Assembly: GCA_900313545.1 (NCBI GenBank) | Contig: OMRS01000286.1 | Span: forward strand, 1 to 5,978 | DNA length: 5,978 nt | Source of the DNA: an uncultured Eubacteriales bacterium | Lineage (GTDB): Bacteria > Bacillota_A > Clostridia > Christensenellales > Aristaeellaceae | Reading direction: 5' to 3' | Shown here: positions 5,354 through 5,978 of the stretch, piece by piece | Numbering within the stretch: position 1 is the stretch's first letter | Layout: each line of letters starts with the position of its first letter | Position numbers and translations under genes: made by a program | The notes under the pieces: generated by a model | Database searches by the model: none | Told to the model about the DNA's origin: nothing | The model's input: only the letters and a program-made list of their open reading frames with translations

Positions 5354-5578
5354 ACATCAGCGATGAAGGGAACGGTCCGCCGGGATACGCCAAGCGAGGG
5401 AGAGAGGGTGCGAGCTCCTGCGGGGAAGGGCGGACGGATCATCCCGGAGCACTTTGGATGAGGGCATGTCCCCAGTCCGGACGGAACCGACCGTTATCTC
5501 GGAGATGAGCCTGGTTGTCCAGGGAAATTAGGTGGTATCGCGAGTCTTTCGCCCTAATGGGGGAGAAGGACTTTTTTT
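5354..5578 (+). promoter_or_regulatory. T-box leader riboswitch of ilvB, likely tRNA-Ile (AUC specifier)
   Basis: T-box leaders bind uncharged tRNA and switch off a terminator. Stem I is clear. A GATGA/GGA kink-turn lies at its base (5362-5366 with 5446-5448), then GGGA/TCCC (5368-5371 with 5442-5445), then the specifier loop and a 7-bp helix GTCCGCC/GGCGGAC (5375-5381 with 5429-5435). The distal part has AGCGAG (5393-5398) and GGTGCGAG (5407-5414). In the specifier loop ATC (5438-5440), followed by A, reads as an Ile codon, which fits ilvB. The T-box proper is GGTGGTATCGCG (5531-5542), a variant of GGTGGNACCGCG. Its TGGT bulge (5533-5536) would pair with the tRNA ACCA end. The antiterminator is ATTAGG+GCG (5527-5532, 5540-5542) with CGC+CCTAAT (5550-5558). 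The specifier assignment is inference from the fold. Confidence 0.94.
5543..5578 (+). terminator. T-box attenuator terminator, mutually exclusive with the antiterminator
   Basis: AGTCTTTCGCCC (5543-5554) pairs with GGGGAGAAGGACT (within 5561-5572) with one G-A mismatch and one G-U pair around a TAATGG loop, followed by a T-run ending at 5578. The left arm re-uses CGCCC of the antiterminator, so only one structure can form. Uncharged tRNA favours read-through into ilvB. Confidence 0.92.
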
Positions 5579-5606
5579 GTATCAATTTCTATGGAGGGGT
5601 TAGGAA

Positions 5607-5978
5607 ATGAAACTCTGCGGCGCGGCGATCCTGATCGAGTGCCTGATCGAACAGAATGTCAAGACGGTTTTCGGTTTTCCCGGCGGCGCGGTGCTGCCGA
5701 TCTATGATGAACTCTACAAGCGCCAGGACCGCATCAGCCATGTCCTGACCGCCCATGAGCAGCATGCCGGGCATGCCGCCGACGGCTATGCCCGTGCGAC
5801 GGGAAAGACCGGCGTGTGCCTGGCCACCAGCGGTCCGGGCGCCACGAACCTGATTACAGCCATTGCCACGTCCTACATGGACTCAACGCCTACGGTGTTC
5901 ATCACGGGCAACGTTCCCCAGAGCCTCATGGGGACCGATTCCTTCCAGGAGGCGGATATCTCCGGCATTACCATGCCC
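5607..5978 (+). CDS. ilvB: Acetohydroxyacid (acetolactate) synthase large subunit, 3' end missing (partial)
   Basis: IlvB is the thiamine-diphosphate catalytic subunit that condenses two pyruvates, or pyruvate with 2-oxobutyrate, in the first shared step of valine/leucine and isoleucine synthesis. The 124 residues seen cover the N-terminal ThDP pyrimidine-binding domain: [17 protein letters not shown] (21-37), the HEQ segment with the catalytic Glu at residue 51, [17 protein letters not shown] (54-70), [22 protein letters not shown] (72-93) and [16 protein letters not shown] (109-124). These match anabolic AHAS rather than other ThDP enzymes. ATG 5607 has GGAGGGG (5593-5599) 7 bases upstream and lies 29 bases after the T-box terminator. 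The frame stays open to the window end; a small subunit (ilvN/ilvH) would be expected downstream. HEQH replaces the more usual HEQG, a minor variation. Confidence 0.96.
   Translation, partial: MKLCGAAILIECLIEQNVKTVFGFPGGAVLPIYDELYKRQDRISHVLTAHEQHAGHAADGYARATGKTGVCLATSGPGATNLITAIATSYMDSTPTVFITGNVPQSLMGTDSFQEADISGITMP

Overview
The window is a GC-rich stretch (coding regions look to be around 60% G+C by eye) in which all supported genes lie on the + strand. The gene set and order point to a GC-rich Firmicute of the Clostridia type. The reasons are the secA-prfB pair, a four-segment membrane protein of the TIGR01906/DUF1461 family next to tsaD, and an ilvB gene controlled by a T-box leader. I cannot name a genus from the sequence alone.

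Layout, left to right: (1) the 3' two-thirds of secA, the preprotein translocase ATPase, ending in a zinc-binding SEC-C tail; (2) 56 bases later, prfB (peptide chain release factor 2), made as two reading frames joined by a programmed +1 frameshift at codon 25, followed by a strong intrinsic terminator; (3) a membrane protein of unknown function whose stop overlaps the start of (4) tsaD, the catalytic subunit for t6A37 tRNA modification; (5) a 679-base non-coding interval; (6) the first 124 codons of ilvB, the acetohydroxyacid synthase large subunit.

The 679-base interval is the most interesting part. Its left half is visibly richer in A/T than its surroundings. It holds a dense cluster of DnaA-box sequences (four exact TTATCCACA matches, three with one mismatch, two with two mismatches) in about 175 bases. 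Nearly all point the same way, and many are spaced by close to whole turns of the DNA helix. An 11-base repeat (GTTAACAATTA) flanks the cluster on both sides. This looks like either a replication-origin module or a DnaA-titrating or regulatory cluster of the kind described in Bacillus subtilis. It is followed by a 9-bp perfect inverted repeat, then a near-consensus sigma-A promoter and a full T-box leader with a likely AUC (Ile) specifier, antiterminator and terminator.

A second notable point is the prfB recoding site, where the in-frame stop is UAA rather than the usual UGA. UAA is also read by RF1, so the classic RF2-only feedback loop should be weakened. Functionally, the window combines protein export, translation termination, tRNA modification and branched-chain amino-acid synthesis. 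A possible link is that TsaD modifies tRNA-Ile, the tRNA that the ilvB leader appears to sense.
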